Shown here: positions 1-5,780 of the stretch, in pieces | Numbering within the stretch: position 1 is the first letter of the stretch | Layout of the letters: each line of letters begins with the position of its first letter | Assembly: GCA_934675045.1 (NCBI GenBank) | Contig: CAKUPI010000067.1 | Coordinates: forward strand, 1 to 8,359 | Direction of reading: 5' to 3' | Length of the DNA: 8,359 bases | Source: an uncultured Eubacteriales bacterium | Lineage (GTDB): Bacteria > Bacillota > Clostridia > Oscillospirales > Butyricicoccaceae | Position numbers and translations under genes: made by a program | Notes under the pieces: generated by a model | What the model saw: only the letters and a program-made list of their open reading frames with translations | What the model was told of the DNA's origin: nothing | Databases searched by the model: none

Positions 1-570
1 CTCGGAAAGCTGGCGCTCCAGCGTGTTCCAGTCGGTAATGGTGTTGCCGGTAAAGCTGATGAGCGGACGCCCGCGGTACTTGTCCAGAAAGCCGGGGGCG
101 GAAAAGGCCAGCATACACTTGCCGCTGGCCGAGGCGTGGCAGTAGGTCAGCGCGCCGACCGGCGGCGAAACGCGCAGCACGCTTTGCGGGTTTTGAATCT
201 TGGCGATGAGCAGCTGCCGCGGCAGCTCGTCGCCGCCGTTATACGGCACGGTCACGTGGACACATTCGTTGTATTTGGCGCTCAGGCGATCGGCGTAGGG
301 TTTCACCACGCTGACAAAGGCGTTTTTCTCCTCGATCATGCGGCCCAGCACAAACAGGCGGGTGCCCAGGCCGTAACGTCCCGTCTGCTCGTCCTGATAG
401 ATGAAGTTGCGGTTTTTCAGCGTTTGCAGCATACGGTGCACGGCGCTTTTGGGAATGGACAGCCCCTGCGCGATGCCGCTGAGCGAACATTCCCCGCCCT
501 GCTGGTAGATATACTCGATGATGTCGACCGCCCGGTCAACGGCGGCGACGCCTCCCTCTGATTTGGGCAT
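1..570 (-). CDS. IclR-family transcriptional regulator, C-terminus cut off by window edge
   Basis: The visible 190 codons, without a stop, cover the N-terminal DNA-binding domain and the first part of the effector domain of an IclR-type regulator (whole proteins are usually about 250 residues). Residues 8-70 form the winged helix-turn-helix: VDRAVDIIEYI, then a recognition stretch around SIPKSAVHRMLQTL, then YGLGTRLFVLG at the wing and linker. The effector-domain signature is visible as HASASGKCMLAF (about residues 145-156). Three in-frame ATGs occur, at 591, 576 and 570. I chose 570 because AAGAAGGGG lies six nt upstream of it, while the others have a misplaced or weak site. The gene is divergent from the cupin gene, so autoregulation and control of the cupin are plausible, as is usual for IclR proteins. 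The ligand cannot be told from this fragment, and unseen genes beyond the left edge may also be targets. Confidence 0.93.
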   Translation of the reverse strand, partial: MPKSEGGVAAVDRAVDIIEYIYQQGGECSLSGIAQGLSIPKSAVHRMLQTLKNRNFIYQDEQTGRYGLGTRLFVLGRMIEEKNAFVSVVKPYADRLSAKYNECVHVTVPYNGGDELPRQLLIAKIQNPQSVLRVSPPVGALTYCHASASGKCMLAFSAPGFLDKYRGRPLISFTGNTITDWNTLERQLSE

Positions 571-607
571 ATACATCCCCTTCTTCGGCATTTTTCTCTT
601 GCGCTTT

Positions 608-637
608 ATCATATCACATTACAGCGGTGTTTTGCAA
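608..637 (-). promoter_or_regulatory. Promoter for the IclR-family gene
   Basis: Read on the minus strand, TTGCAA (637-632) is followed after 18 bp by TATGAT (613-608), with TG one base before the -10 (TGATATGAT, an extended -10). It lies about 38 bp upstream of the chosen ATG at 570. Spacing and sequence fit a sigma-A promoter, but this is by eye only. Confidence 0.55.
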
Positions 638-646
638 CCGTGCTTC

Positions 647-675
647 TTGCCTTTCCCTGTGAAAAATGCTATACT
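647..675 (+). promoter_or_regulatory. Promoter for the cupin gene
   Basis: TTGCCT (647-652), a 17-bp spacer and TATACT (670-675) make a good sigma-A promoter, strengthened by an extended -10 (TGCTATACT from 667). The expected transcript start is near 682, about 28 nt before the cupin ATG. The -10 elements of this promoter and of the IclR promoter are about 57 bp apart and point outward. Confidence 0.7.
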
Positions 676-691
676 GAAAGCGAATTTTCAG
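674..691. promoter_or_regulatory. Candidate operator (perfect 6-6-6 dyad) over the cupin transcription start
   Basis: CTGAAA (674-679) and TTTCAG (686-691) are perfect inverted repeats separated by six bases. The dyad overlaps the last two bases of the cupin -10 and spans the predicted start point, where a bound repressor would block initiation. TGAAA-N6-TTTCA resembles the general form of operators reported for IclR-family repressors such as KdgR, and an IclR-family gene lies next door. The assignment to that regulator is inference. A 6-bp dyad alone is not rare by chance. Confidence 0.45.
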
Positions 692-709
692 GTAAGGCGG
701 AGGTTTTGT

Positions 710-1054
710 ATGGTTAAGTATTGTAAGGATATGCGCACCGAAATCAAAAAGGAGGTGCGCGGCGGGCAGGGCCAATTTGAGACCCGGCACCTGCTCGAAC
801 CCGCCGAAACGCTCGACAAGTGCAGCCTGTGCTCGCGCATGACCCTGCTCCCCGGCGTTTCCATCGGCGAGCACCCCCATTCCCCCGACGCCGAAATCTA
901 TTACTGCCTGTCGGGCGAGCTGACCGTCAACGACAACGGCGTTGACAGGGTGCTGCACGCGGGCGACATCATGTTCACCGGCGGCGGGCAGTTCCATTCG
1001 GCCGCCAACCGCTCCTCGGAGCCGGTCGAAATGCTGGCCATTGTCATTGCCTGA
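710..1054 (+). CDS. Small single-domain cupin protein
   Basis: The 114-residue product is one conserved beta-barrel cupin. Motif 1 matches the family pattern G-x5-H-x-H-x4-E-x6-G exactly (GVSIGEHPHSPDAEIYYCLSG region, about residues 47-67), supplying two His and one Glu as metal ligands. Motif 2 (GDIMFTGGGQFHSAAN) supplies the third His, with Gly in place of the usual Pro. A divalent metal site is therefore expected, but the substrate, or whether it is an enzyme at all, cannot be read from sequence. The reading frame is open upstream to 518, but the start at 710 is fixed by AAGGCGGAGG ending six nt before it and by the promoter at 647-675, which lies inside the longer frame. No signal peptide is seen, so it is cytoplasmic. 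It is divergent from the IclR-family gene and may be the first gene of a transcript including the MerR and UPF0145 genes. Confidence 0.88.
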   Translation: MVKYCKDMRTEIKKEVRGGQGQFETRHLLEPAETLDKCSLCSRMTLLPGVSIGEHPHSPDAEIYYCLSGELTVNDNGVDRVLHAGDIMFTGGGQFHSAANRSSEPVEMLAIVIA

Positions 1055-1057
1055 GCC

Positions 1058-1117
1058 GGGCAAAGGCCCTTCGGCCTGCCCTTTCACCCTGTACGGGGTG
1101 CAGCCTGTCTCCGAAGG
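1058..1117 (+). other. Hairpins between the cupin and MerR genes, possibly competing structures
   Basis: GGGC (1058-1061), two unpaired A, then AGGCC-CTTC-GGCCT and GCCC (1078-1081) form a stable stem followed by only TTT, so it is at best a weak terminator. CCTTCGG at 1068-1074, inside that hairpin, is also perfectly complementary to CCGAAGG at 1111-1117, which touches the MerR ribosome binding site (1114-1122). CACCC (1086-1090) can pair with GGGTG inside that larger loop. The two folds exclude each other. A partial terminator or a leader influencing MerR expression is possible, but no function is shown. Confidence 0.4.
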
Positions 1118-1128
1118 GAGGGCGTCAC

Positions 1129-1779
1129 ATGAAAATCCACGAGGTTGAACAGCGGGTCGGCATCACCAAGCGGAACATCCGCTTTTACGAGGCCGAGGGG
1201 CTGCTGTCCCCGGTCCGCAACAGCCAGAACGGCTACCGCGTTTACAGCGAAAGCGACCTTCGGGAGCTTCGGAAGATCAAGCTGCTGCGCAAGCTCGGCG
1301 TTCCGCTCGAGTGCATCCGCGCCGTGCAGCAAGACCGCCTTCCCCTGACGGCCGCCCTGCGCCGCCGCGCCGGCGAGCTGGAGCGCGAGCGGGAAAGTCT
1401 TCGGAACATGCAGCTCGTCTGCGCGCAGCTGGCCGACGGCGGCGCGCTCTACCCGACGCTCGACGCGGAGGCCTGTCTCGCCCGCATCGACGCGCTGGAG
1501 GAGGAAGGAGCGCAGTTTGTGAACATTGGGAAGAAGGACACCAAAAACAAGCTTGCCGGGGCGGTCATCGCCGCGGCCGTTATGATTGCGCTCATGCTGT
1601 ATCTCATCGGCTTTTTCCTCTGGGCGATGGCGGCCGGCTTTGAAAACGCGCCCCCTCCGGCGCTGGCGGCGCTGCTTTTGGCCCTTCCCGCCGTGGTCAT
1701 CGTCGGCATTGTGCTGGCCCTGCGCCAGCGCATCCGGGAGTTGAAGGGAGGCGAAGAGGATGCTGCTTCTCAATATTGA
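1129..1779 (+). CDS. MerR-family regulator with two C-terminal membrane helices
   Basis: The 216-residue protein starts with a canonical MerR winged helix-turn-helix (residues 1-70: KIHEVEQRVGITKRNIRFYE, then the wing with NGYRVYSESDLREL and KLLRKLGVPLECI). A charged dimerisation coiled coil follows (about 72-100), then a linker, then two hydrophobic segments (about 142-170 and 177-199) ending in a basic-acidic tail. This predicts a membrane-tethered DNA-binding protein with the HTH in the cytoplasm. Ordinary MerR proteins end with a soluble effector domain, and no CueR/MerR-type paired-Cys metal site is seen (isolated Cys at 62, 98 and 116). The start is set by AAGGGAGGG six nt upstream. The last 20 bp overlap the UPF0145 gene, implying translational coupling and a shared function. 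No clear promoter lies immediately upstream, so it may be read from the cupin promoter. Confidence 0.9.
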   Translation: MKIHEVEQRVGITKRNIRFYEAEGLLSPVRNSQNGYRVYSESDLRELRKIKLLRKLGVPLECIRAVQQDRLPLTAALRRRAGELERERESLRNMQLVCAQLADGGALYPTLDAEACLARIDALEEEGAQFVNIGKKDTKNKLAGAVIAAAVMIALMLYLIGFFLWAMAAGFENAPPPALAALLLALPAVVIVGIVLALRQRIRELKGGEEDAASQY

Positions 1780-2074
1780 CTACATCCCCGGCCGGCAGTT
1801 TGAGGCCCTTGGCATTGCCAAGGGCAGCGTTGTGCAGTCCAAGCACTTCGGCAAGGACTTCATGGCGGCCGTCAAGGGCCTTGTGGGCGGCGAAATCGCC
1901 GAGTACACCGACATGCTCAACCAGGCGCGGCAGATCGCCGTCAAGCGCATGGTGGAGGACGCCGAGCGGCTGGGCGCCGACGCCGTTGTCAACGTGCGCT
2001 ATGCCAGCTCCTCTGTGATGCAGGGCGCGGCCGAGGTCATCGCCTACGGCACGGCCGTCAAAATGACCGGGTAG
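1760..2074 (+). CDS. UPF0145 / YbjQ-like protein
   Basis: The 104-residue product matches the UPF0145 (YbjQ) family over its whole length. Key features are the GSVVQSKHFGKDF region (22-34), the central LVGGEIAEYTDMLNQAR (41-57), the helix ending AVKRMVEDAERLGADAVVNVRY (60-81), and the terminal EVIAYGTAVKM (92-102). The family forms small beta-rich oligomers. Its domain has been called heavy-metal-binding, but this member has no Cys and a single His (H29), so the name is not evidence of metal binding here. No signal peptide or membrane segment is present. Translation starts 20 bp inside the MerR gene, with GGGAGG eight nt upstream of the ATG. An intrinsic terminator follows directly. The function is unknown; the pairing with a membrane-tethered MerR suggests a shared stress or envelope-related response, which is inference. 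Confidence 0.88.
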   Translation: MLLLNIDYIPGRQFEALGIAKGSVVQSKHFGKDFMAAVKGLVGGEIAEYTDMLNQARQIAVKRMVEDAERLGADAVVNVRYASSSVMQGAAEVIAYGTAVKMTG

Positions 2075-2079
2075 AGCCG

Positions 2080-2124
2080 AAAGACCCCGGCGTTTTCCGG
2101 CCTGCCGCGGGCCGTCTTTTTTTT
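2080..2124 (+). terminator. Intrinsic terminator after the UPF0145 gene
   Basis: AAAGAC (2080-2085) pairs with GTCTTT (2114-2119). The stem continues with CCCG (2086-2089) against CGGG (2108-2111), leaving two bulged C. A run of eight T (2117-2124) follows. It begins five nt after the stop codon and should end the upstream operon. Confidence 0.75.
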
Positions 2125-2162
2125 ATTCTCTTAAAAAACTTTTTTTATTCTCTTAAAAAACT
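2119..2162. repeat. Exact tandem duplication of a 22-bp A/T-tract unit
   Basis: Two identical adjacent 22-bp units occupy 2119-2140 and 2141-2162. Each runs T6, then ATTCTCTT, then A6, then CT. The identity extends one further T to the left. The first unit shares its T run with the terminator, and the second ends four bp before the -35 of the MATE promoter. The A6 tracts are 22 bp apart, about two helical turns, so they lie on one face of the helix. Either an UP-element-like or bent-DNA function, or a simple slippage duplication of the terminator tail, would explain it. Confidence 0.9.
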
Positions 2163-2165
2163 GTA

Positions 2166-2195
2166 TTGCCTTGTGCGCGGCCGCCGTGCTACAAT
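2166..2195 (+). promoter_or_regulatory. Promoter for the MATE transporter gene
   Basis: TTGCCT (2166-2171), 18 bp, then TACAAT (2190-2195) preceded by TGC, an extended -10. The -35 hexamer is identical to that of the cupin promoter. A-tracts at 2133-2138 and 2155-2160 lie just upstream, where an UP element would sit. The predicted start near 2202 gives a leader of about 40 nt. Confidence 0.65.
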
Positions 2196-2243
2196 GGCAT
2201 TTGGATTCTTTCAAACTGCTTACAACCCGCAAGGAGGTGCGCA

Positions 2244-3605
2244 ATGAGCCGCAGAATCAATTTGCTTGAAGGCAACATTTTTTCTTCCCTGACCCGTCTG
2301 GCACTGCCCATCATGGCGACGTCGCTGATTCAGATGGCGTACAACATGACCGACATGATCTGGATAGGCTACATCGGCTCCGACGCGGTGGCCAGCGTGG
2401 GCGCCGCCGGTATGTTCGGCTGGATGTCGCAGTCCATTGCGACGCTGGCGCGCATGGGCGGACAGGTCAAGGCCGGTCACCGTCTGGGTGCCGGCGACAG
2501 AGTGGAGGCCGCCCTTTACGCGCAGAACTCCCTTCAGCTCGCCACGGCGCTCAGCGTCCTGTTCGGCTTCGTCATGGCCGTGTTCACCGGCCCGCTCATC
2601 GGCTTTTTCCGCCTAAACAGCGCCCATGTCGTCAAAGACGCCGAGGTTTACCTGTTCATCACCGGCGGACTGATTATCTTCAGCATCATCAACCAGATTT
2701 TCACCGGCCTTATCACCGTCACGGGCAACAGCCGGACCCCCTTTCTGGTGACGACGGCGGGGCTTGTTCTCAACATTGTGCTCGACCCGGTGCTCATTTT
2801 CGGCGTCGGGCCCTTCCCCGCCATGGGCGTCGCCGGGGCGGCCATCGCCACCGTTCTCGCGCAGGCGCTGGCCACCCTGCTCTACGTTCTGTACGCCCGG
2901 CGCGACCCCCATCTTTTGCAGGGTGTGCACCTGCTTGAAAAGCCTGACCTCGGCAAGCTGCGCGAAATCTGCCGCGTCGGCCTGCCCGCGGCGCTTCAGA
3001 GCGCCCTCTTCACCGGCATTTCCATGATTCTGGCGCGCACCGTCGCCACGTTTGGCGCCACGGCCGTCGCCGTGCAGAAGGTCGGCGCGCAAATCGAGTC
3101 CATTTCGTGGATGACGGCCGACGGCTTCAGCGCCGCCCTCAATTCCTTTGTGGCGCAAAACTACGGCGCCGGCAATTTTGAACGCGCAAAGCGCGGCTTC
3201 CGCGACTCGCTCATCGTCATGACAATCTGGGGGATTTTCACCACCTTCCTGCTCATTTTTGCCGCGGCCCCCATCTTCCGCATCTTTATCCACGAGCCCG
3301 AGGCCCTGCCGCTCGGCGTCGATTACCTCGTCATACTGGGCTACTCCCAGCTTTTCTCCTGCATCGAAATCATGACGGGCGGCGCCTTTTCCGGTTTTGG
3401 CAAGACCCTGCCCCCCTCCATCAACAGCATTGTGCTGACGTCGGCGCGCATTCCCATGGCCATGCTGCTTTCGTCGCCGGCGCTGCTCGGCCTCGACGGC
3501 ATCTGGTGGAGCATCACCATCTCCAGCTCTTTGAAGGGCATTGTCCTGCTCGCCCTCTTTCTCATCTTCCTCCGGCGCGAGGAGCGAAAGCTCCGCCGGG
3601 CCTGA
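2244..3605 (+). CDS. MATE-family multidrug/cation antiporter
   Basis: The 453-residue polytopic membrane protein has the length and roughly 12 helices of MATE transporters, which exchange Na+ or H+ for cationic drugs or metabolites. Visible family marks are LALPIMATSLIQMAYNMTDM in TM1 with an acidic residue at D37 where the family has its cation-binding Asp, VTGNSRTPF (159-167), LNIVLDPVLIFG (176-187), and the paired pseudo-symmetric loops GHRLGAGDRVEA (78-89) and AQNYGAGNFERAKRG (304-318), one per half. The frame is open up to 2166, but the ATG at 2244 has AAGGAGG six nt before it and the promoter lies within the longer frame. It is a single-gene unit with its own promoter and terminator. 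The substrate cannot be predicted. A role in vitamin, peptide or cell-wall precursor export is also possible, because MATE relatives vary. Confidence 0.93.
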   Translation: MSRRINLLEGNIFSSLTRLALPIMATSLIQMAYNMTDMIWIGYIGSDAVASVGAAGMFGWMSQSIATLARMGGQVKAGHRLGAGDRVEAALYAQNSLQLATALSVLFGFVMAVFTGPLIGFFRLNSAHVVKDAEVYLFITGGLIIFSIINQIFTGLITVTGNSRTPFLVTTAGLVLNIVLDPVLIFGVGPFPAMGVAGAAIATVLAQALATLLYVLYARRDPHLLQGVHLLEKPDLGKLREICRVGLPAALQSALFTGISMILARTVATFGATAVAVQKVGAQIESISWMTADGFSAALNSFVAQNYGAGNFERAKRGFRDSLIVMTIWGIFTTFLLIFAAAPIFRIFIHEPEALPLGVDYLVILGYSQLFSCIEIMTGGAFSGFGKTLPPSINSIVLTSARIPMAMLLSSPALLGLDGIWWSITISSSLKGIVLLALFLIFLRREERKLRRA

Positions 3606-3634
3606 CCGCCTGCTTGGAAAAAGGCTTTTCGCAC

Positions 3635-3664
3635 AAAAAAGCGCGGCGGAACTTTTTCCGCCGC
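3635..3664 (-). terminator. Hairpin with U-tract on the minus strand, probable degV terminator
   Basis: GCGGCGGAA (3643-3651) and TTCCGCCGC (3656-3664) form a perfect 9-bp stem with a CTTT loop. On the minus strand it is followed by GC and then six T (opposite the A run 3635-3640), as for an intrinsic terminator of the leftward degV transcript. On the plus strand no T run follows. Confidence 0.65.
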
Positions 3665-3684
3665 ACGGCCGTCTAAGTGTATGC

Positions 3685-3734
3685 AAAGCGCCGGCGCAAA
3701 CAACGGGTTTGCGCCGGCGCTTTTCCGGTTTTTT
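3685..3734 (+). terminator. Strong intrinsic terminator of the MATE gene (17-bp perfect stem)
   Basis: Bases 3685-3701 are perfectly complementary to 3707-3723, with a five-base loop (AACGG). T runs follow at 3721-3724 and 3729-3734, on the plus strand. The stem starts with AAA and ends with TTT, so weak leftward termination is also possible. The second T run overlaps the stop codon of the convergent degV gene at 3733-3735. Confidence 0.85.
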
Positions 3735-4611
3735 ACAGTCTCCTGCTGCCCCAGCAGAAGATGGCCAGCGTTCCCGGCCCGGAGTGGATGCCGATAATGG
3801 GCGAAAGCATGGTTATCTCGATCTTGGCGCCAGGCACCTTTTCGGCCGTCAGACGCGCCAGCTCCTCCGCTTCCTCGCGACAGTCGCCGTGGGTGATGAA
3901 CACCGTCTGATCCTGCGGGTTTTCGATGTGCTCGGCCGTCAGCCGCGCCAGCTCCTCGATGGCCTGATGCCGCCCGCGCTTTTTGCCGATGGGGGTCAGC
4001 TTGCCCTCGTCGCTCACGTACAGGATGGGCTTAATCCCCATCAGGCTGCCGACCAGCGCCGACGTTTTGGACAGCCGGCCGCCGCGGTACAGGTGATTCA
4101 AGTCGTCAACGGTAAAGAAGTGACAGGCCTTGGGGCAGTGCTTTTCCAGCTCGGCGGCCGCCTCGTCCGCCGACAGCCCCTGCTCGCGCAGCCTCTGCGC
4201 CAGCAGCACCTGAATGCCGTGCCCCATGGTGGCGGCGCGCGAATCGAAGCAGATGAGGCGGCGCCCGGGGTACTGCTCTTGCAGCTCGTTGGCCACCATG
4301 CACGCCGTGGCGAAGGTGCCGCTCAGCTGCGACGAAAAGCCGACGTACACCACGTCTTTTCCCGCCTTGCAGGCCTCTTCGAAAACGCCGGTCAGCGCCT
4401 CAAGGCTCCCTTGCAGGGTCGAGGGCATTGCGCCGCCGCGGATGGCGGCGTACACCGCCTCCGGCGGCAGGGTGACGCCGAAGTCGTCCCGGTATTCCCG
4501 GCCGTCCATCACGATGCCGTGCGGCACGCACCTGACGTCCTTTTGTTCGTACCACTCGCGGGGCAAATCGCAAGTGCTGTCACACGCCAGCACAAATTGG
4601 TATTCAGACAT
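3733..4611 (-). CDS. DegV/FakB-family fatty-acid-binding protein
   Basis: The 292-residue product has the full EDD-fold layout of DegV proteins. It shows CDSTCDLP near the N-terminus (10-17), PSTLQGS (63-69), the ligand-binding loop FSSQLSGTF (92-100), FDSRAAT (122-128), LNHLYRGGRLSK (171-182), GIKPILYVSDEGKL (192-204) and the C-terminal GIHSGPG (274-280). In the best-known members (FakB) the protein holds a fatty acid, which FakA phosphorylates to acyl phosphate for phospholipid synthesis. No fakA lies in the window, and many Clostridia carry several DegV copies without one nearby. The start has AAAGGAG seven nt upstream. The protein is cytoplasmic with no signal peptide. It is a single-gene unit with its own promoter, convergent with the MATE gene. 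An internal repeated segment near the C-terminus is noted separately. Confidence 0.92.
   Translation of the reverse strand: MSEYQFVLACDSTCDLPREWYEQKDVRCVPHGIVMDGREYRDDFGVTLPPEAVYAAIRGGAMPSTLQGSLEALTGVFEEACKAGKDVVYVGFSSQLSGTFATACMVANELQEQYPGRRLICFDSRAATMGHGIQVLLAQRLREQGLSADEAAAELEKHCPKACHFFTVDDLNHLYRGGRLSKTSALVGSLMGIKPILYVSDEGKLTPIGKKRGRHQAIEELARLTAEHIENPQDQTVFITHGDCREEAEELARLTAEKVPGAKIEITMLSPIIGIHSGPGTLAIFCWGSRRL
3842..3957. repeat. Near-identical 26-bp direct repeat inside the degV gene
   Basis: Bases 3842-3867 and 3932-3957 are identical at 25 of 26 positions, 90 bp (30 codons) apart and in the same frame. Both encode EELARLTAE (residues 219-227 and 249-257), helices preceding successive beta strands of the C-terminal domain. 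This may be an internal duplication or conversion, or convergent codon use in similar helices. Confidence 0.85.
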
Positions 4612-4664
4612 AAAGATTCTCCTTTTTAAGCGGTTTTCCTGCTTTTGTGGCCTTAGGATGATTT

Positions 4665-4692
4665 ATTATACCACAAATCTGTTTTTGTGCAA
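4665..4692 (-). promoter_or_regulatory. degV promoter with an inverted repeat in its spacer
   Basis: On the minus strand, TTGCAC (4692-4687), 16 bp, then a consensus TATAAT (4670-4665) preceded by TGG, an extended -10. The ATG at 4611 gives a leader of about 45 nt. A perfect dyad, CACAAA (4672-4677) and TTTGTG (4684-4689) with six bases between, fills the spacer and overlaps the -35, the usual place for a repressor site. No regulator can be named. Confidence 0.7.
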
Positions 4693-4704
4693 ATTCCCGC
4701 GCGC

Positions 4705-4733
4705 AAAAAACCGCCCCACCGGGAGTCTTTTTT
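4705..4733 (-). terminator. Probable intrinsic terminator of the PTS_EIIC_2 gene
   Basis: On the minus strand the stop codon is followed by a small stem (TCCC-GGT-GGGG, including one G-U pair). Flanking A6 (opposite 4728-4733) can pair with the T6 run (opposite 4705-4710) that ends it. The stem is short, so this is moderate. The T run lies only about 12 bp from the -35 of the degV promoter, so both share a compact gap. Confidence 0.5.
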
Positions 4734-5760
4734 ACGAAATCTCACGCAGCTTCATGTCGCCCGGGCGGACCCAGCCGATTTTCCGCATCAGGCGGTCGAC
4801 GGCCAGCGCCGTGACGGCGGGCACGACGAAGTGCACCAGCGCGATGAGCAGCAGGGTTTTCATGCTGCCGAACGCGGGGGCCATGTCGCCGTACATGGTA
4901 ATTTCACCCACAAGTCCGGAGGTGCCCATTCCGGCGCCCTCGGGGACGTTGGTCATGCCGAAAACGGCGGACGACAGCGCGCCGCACACGCCGCTGGCCA
5001 CGGTCGGCGCAATCCAGATCTGCGGACGGCGCATAATGTTGGGCACTTGCAGCATAGAAGTACCTATGCCCTGCGACACCAGTCCGGACAGGCCGTTTTC
5101 CCGGAAGCTGATGACGGCAAAGCCGATCATCTGCGCGGCACAGCCCGCCGTGGCGGCGCCGCCCGCCAGTCCGGACAGGCCCAGCATGATGCACAGGGCG
5201 GCCGAGCTGATGGGCAGGGTGAGCACCATGCCGACAATGGCGCCGACGGCAATGCCCATCGGCAGGGGGGACAGCACGGTGGCGGCGTTGACGACGTCGC
5301 CGATCCACGTCATGGCGCTGCTGATGGGCGGGCCGACCAGCTGGCCCACCAGTCCGCCGGTGACAATGGTGACAATGGGGGTGATGACGATATCAACCGG
5401 CGTGCGCTTGGAGACAAGCTGCCCGCACTCCGCGCCGACAACGGCGCTGACAAAGGCCCCGACCGGGCCGCCGAAGGCGTAGCCGATGGCGCCCGCGCCG
5501 GCGCAGGAAAAGGTGACCATGCCGTCGCATTTCAAGCCCCATGCGATGGCGACGCCGATGGCGGCGCCGACGACGGGCGAGGCCGCCCCCAAAACCTGCG
5601 TCAGCGGAGCCAGAAACGAAAGCCCCGGCAGCTTGGAAAGCTGCGAGATGATCAGGCCGATGATGAGCGACGAGAACAGGCCCAGTGCCATGGCGCCCAT
5701 GGCGTCGATGAAGTAACGCTTGAATACCCTCGAAAGCAGCGTCTGTTTGTTGTCTGACAT
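4732..5760 (-). CDS. PTS_EIIC_2-family membrane protein (PfoR-like)
   Basis: The 342-residue, almost wholly hydrophobic protein has about eight to ten membrane segments and resembles the PTS_EIIC_2 family, which includes the Clostridium perfringens PfoR protein of about the same size. Family-like stretches are KRTPVDIVITPIVTI (118-132), PISSAALCIMLGLSGLAGGA (183-202), QGIGTSMLQVPNIMRRPQIW (230-249) and GMGTSGLVGEITMYGDMAPA (278-297). It has no EIIA or EIIB phosphorylation domain, and no such gene lies nearby. It may be a sugar-specific permease served by partners elsewhere, or a regulatory or transport protein independent of the PTS. The frame stays open far upstream on the minus strand, but the ATG at 5760 follows AGAGGG by nine nt and a promoter lies at 5821-5849; the upstream translation looks like antisense of the glycosidase gene. 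It is divergent from that gene. Confidence 0.88.
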   Translation of the reverse strand: MSDNKQTLLSRVFKRYFIDAMGAMALGLFSSLIIGLIISQLSKLPGLSFLAPLTQVLGAASPVVGAAIGVAIAWGLKCDGMVTFSCAGAGAIGYAFGGPVGAFVSAVVGAECGQLVSKRTPVDIVITPIVTIVTGGLVGQLVGPPISSAMTWIGDVVNAATVLSPLPMGIAVGAIVGMVLTLPISSAALCIMLGLSGLAGGAATAGCAAQMIGFAVISFRENGLSGLVSQGIGTSMLQVPNIMRRPQIWIAPTVASGVCGALSSAVFGMTNVPEGAGMGTSGLVGEITMYGDMAPAFGSMKTLLLIALVHFVVPAVTALAVDRLMRKIGWVRPGDMKLREIS

Positions 5761-5780
5761 AACTCTTTTCCCTCTCTTTT

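Noticed and set aside
518..709. Upstream extension of the cupin reading frame
   Set aside because: The extension overlaps the IclR gene start and both promoters. The start at 710 has the good ribosome binding site and yields a standard single cupin.
2613..3686. 357-codon minus-strand frame opposite the MATE gene
   Set aside because: It has charged, repetitive composition, no ribosome binding site of note, and covers a clearly real transporter gene.
3541..5757. Long plus-strand open frames opposite degV and the EIIC gene
   Set aside because: They are antisense to genes with clear family motifs, and their translations are His/Arg/Gln-rich without recognisable domains; such frames are common in GC-rich DNA.
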